64,000 bases of DNA, taken from Clostridia bacterium. Lineage in GTDB: Bacteria; Bacillota; Clostridia; Lachnospirales; CAG-274. The stretch is from positions 62,001 through 126,000 of the forward strand of contig JAUNGN010000002.1 in the NCBI GenBank assembly GCA_030524425.1, read 5' to 3'. The notes under the pieces were generated by a model. That model made no database searches, was not told the origin of the DNA, and saw only the letters and a program-made list of their open reading frames with translations. The position numbers and the translations under genes were made by a program. Positions within the stretch are counted from its first letter, which is position 1; each line of letters begins with the position of its first letter. Shown piece after piece: positions 63,102 to 64,000 of this stretch.

Positions 63102-64000
63102 TTTTTAATCATCCTGTCATTTATAATATCTTTTGGTATTCTCCATTTCCACCAGCCCAGCTTATAGCATATATACATTATTAAGGCTGAAATACCGTTA
63201 CTTGCAACAACTGAGTACCATACACTTTGCTCTGCCATATGGAAAAAGTGACTGAATATAAATAAGGTTGCAAATCTGAATACCCAAAGCCTTGCAGCAT
63301 CTACAATCATTGTTACGATTGTATTGCCCGCACCGTTAAAAAGACCTACAGTAGTGTTATATATACCGTTAGTCCAGCACCAAAGTGCCATTATTGATAA
63401 AAATTCAGCAGCCATAGGTATAACATTCCCGTCGGAGGAAAAAATTTTTACAACAGAGGTTGAAACAAAACTTCTTGAAAGTATAAAGCCTGCCCCAAAC
63501 AAAAAAGCAACGGAAATAATTCTTGACTTTTTGTAGGAATCAACGGCTCTGTCAAGCTGTTTTGCACCTATGTTTTGACCTGCAATTGTGGCGGCTGCCG
63601 AGCCCATTGCGTTTGCGGGCATTGTTATTATACCGTTAATTCTGTTGCCGATGCCATAGGCCGCCATAGCGTTATTGCCGTAGGTAAGTACATTTTTTGT
63701 CATAAGGAGAAAACCAAACTGCATTGTTGAGTTGCCTATTGCCGTCGGCAATCCCACAGATAATATTCTGTAAAGCATTTTGCTGTTAAATTTAAATTTT
63801 TTTAGATTAACTGCAATTTCATTTTTGGAATTAAACAGACTTATGACAGCAATAAGCGCACAGGGCACTTTTGCTATCATTGTGGCAAGGGCGGCACCTG
63901 CAATGCCCCACTTGAATACCATTATAAAAAGGGGGTCAAATATCATATTGAGTATGATGCCCAGCATATTTAATTTCATAGGGCGTATTGTATCTCCCTG
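63098..64000 (-). CDS. MATE family efflux transporter, N-terminus outside window
   Basis: About 300 residues are visible, and the frame is open to the window edge; the Met codon at 63,979 is internal, as FDPLFIMVFKWGIAGAALATMIA corresponds to about helix 5-6 of a MATE protein (shown here only in part). The remaining helices follow, including SVGLPTAIGNSTMQFGFLL at the start of the second half. It extrudes drugs or metabolites by cation antiport. It is coupled to recX. Confidence 0.88.
   Translation of the reverse strand, partial: QGDTIRPMKLNMLGIILNMIFDPLFIMVFKWGIAGAALATMIAKVPCALIAVISLFNSKNEIAVNLKKFKFNSKMLYRILSVGLPTAIGNSTMQFGFLLMTKNVLTYGNNAMAAYGIGNRINGIITMPANAMGSAAATIAGQNIGAKQLDRAVDSYKKSRIISVAFLFGAGFILSRSFVSTSVVKIFSSDGNVIPMAAEFLSIMALWCWTNGIYNTTVGLFNGAGNTIVTMIVDAARLWVFRFATLFIFSHFFHMAEQSVWYSVVASNGISALIMYICYKLGWWKWRIPKDIINDRMIKK

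Overview
The window is AT-rich DNA from a low-GC Gram-positive bacterium, most likely an anaerobic, endospore-forming member of the Clostridia. Sporulation and spore-associated genes (spoIIP, spmA/spmB, ytaF) point to this. So do an oxygen-sensitive pyruvate formate-lyase system, a desulfoferrodoxin, S-layer homology (SLH) proteins and dockerin-bearing pectate lyases. The mix of PL1 pectate lyases, dockerin/cohesin modules, SLH domains and Thr/Glu-rich linkers resembles pectin-specialist gut Clostridia such as Monoglobus. That placement is inferred from gene content only.

Layout. 1-5.5 kb: the end of a PpiC-like gene, then a leftward cluster (DUF5711-like beta-propeller protein, CvpA, YigZ, two secreted copper-amine-oxidase-N-like stalk proteins). 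5.6-6.9 kb: murA. 7-11.4 kb: a pyruvate formate-lyase locus in which the glycyl-radical domain is encoded as a separate 79-residue protein, preceded by a 75-residue paralogue that has lost the radical loop; then pflA overlapping rsmG. 11.4-11.8 kb: a non-coding region of stacked hairpins between two perfect 39-bp direct repeats. 11.8-17.4 kb: glgA, pepF, an acyltransferase and an EamA transporter. 17.4-26.5 kb: rpoB-rpoC and prs behind near-consensus sigma-A promoters. 26.6-27.5 kb: spoIIP.

27.8-37.8 kb is the main accessory region. It holds two large secreted PL1-family proteins; the second has an internal cohesin followed by a dockerin and an altered active-site motif. It is followed by a promoter-to-terminator unit encoding a secreted cohesin-like/dockerin protein, a second secreted cohesin-like protein and an unlisted 43-residue peptide. 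A third stalk-domain protein lies next to it. A zinc-ribbon, membrane-anchored kinase-like protein that has lost its catalytic residues follows (39-40.3 kb). Then come a heterodimeric ABC exporter behind a candidate transcription attenuator, a MATE transporter, a decayed SLH fragment and a small Xre regulator.

46.4-59.4 kb is mostly housekeeping: apgM, a GNAT acetyltransferase, desulfoferrodoxin, ytaF, a Ca-type P-ATPase, rpmE, a LysM protein-rho pair, spmAB, a putative permease, and cdaA-ybbR for c-di-AMP synthesis. 59.6-59.9 kb carries tRNA-Phe, tRNA-Gly(UCC) and tRNA-Gly(GCC). The window ends with a secreted N-terminal-dockerin protein, a three-SLH surface protein, recX and a truncated MATE gene.

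Taken together, the dockerin enzymes, cohesin-like proteins and SLH protein contain the parts needed for a surface-displayed, cellulosome-like pectin-degrading assembly. No physical interaction can be shown from sequence. The split formate-lyase is the clearest departure from textbook gene architecture.
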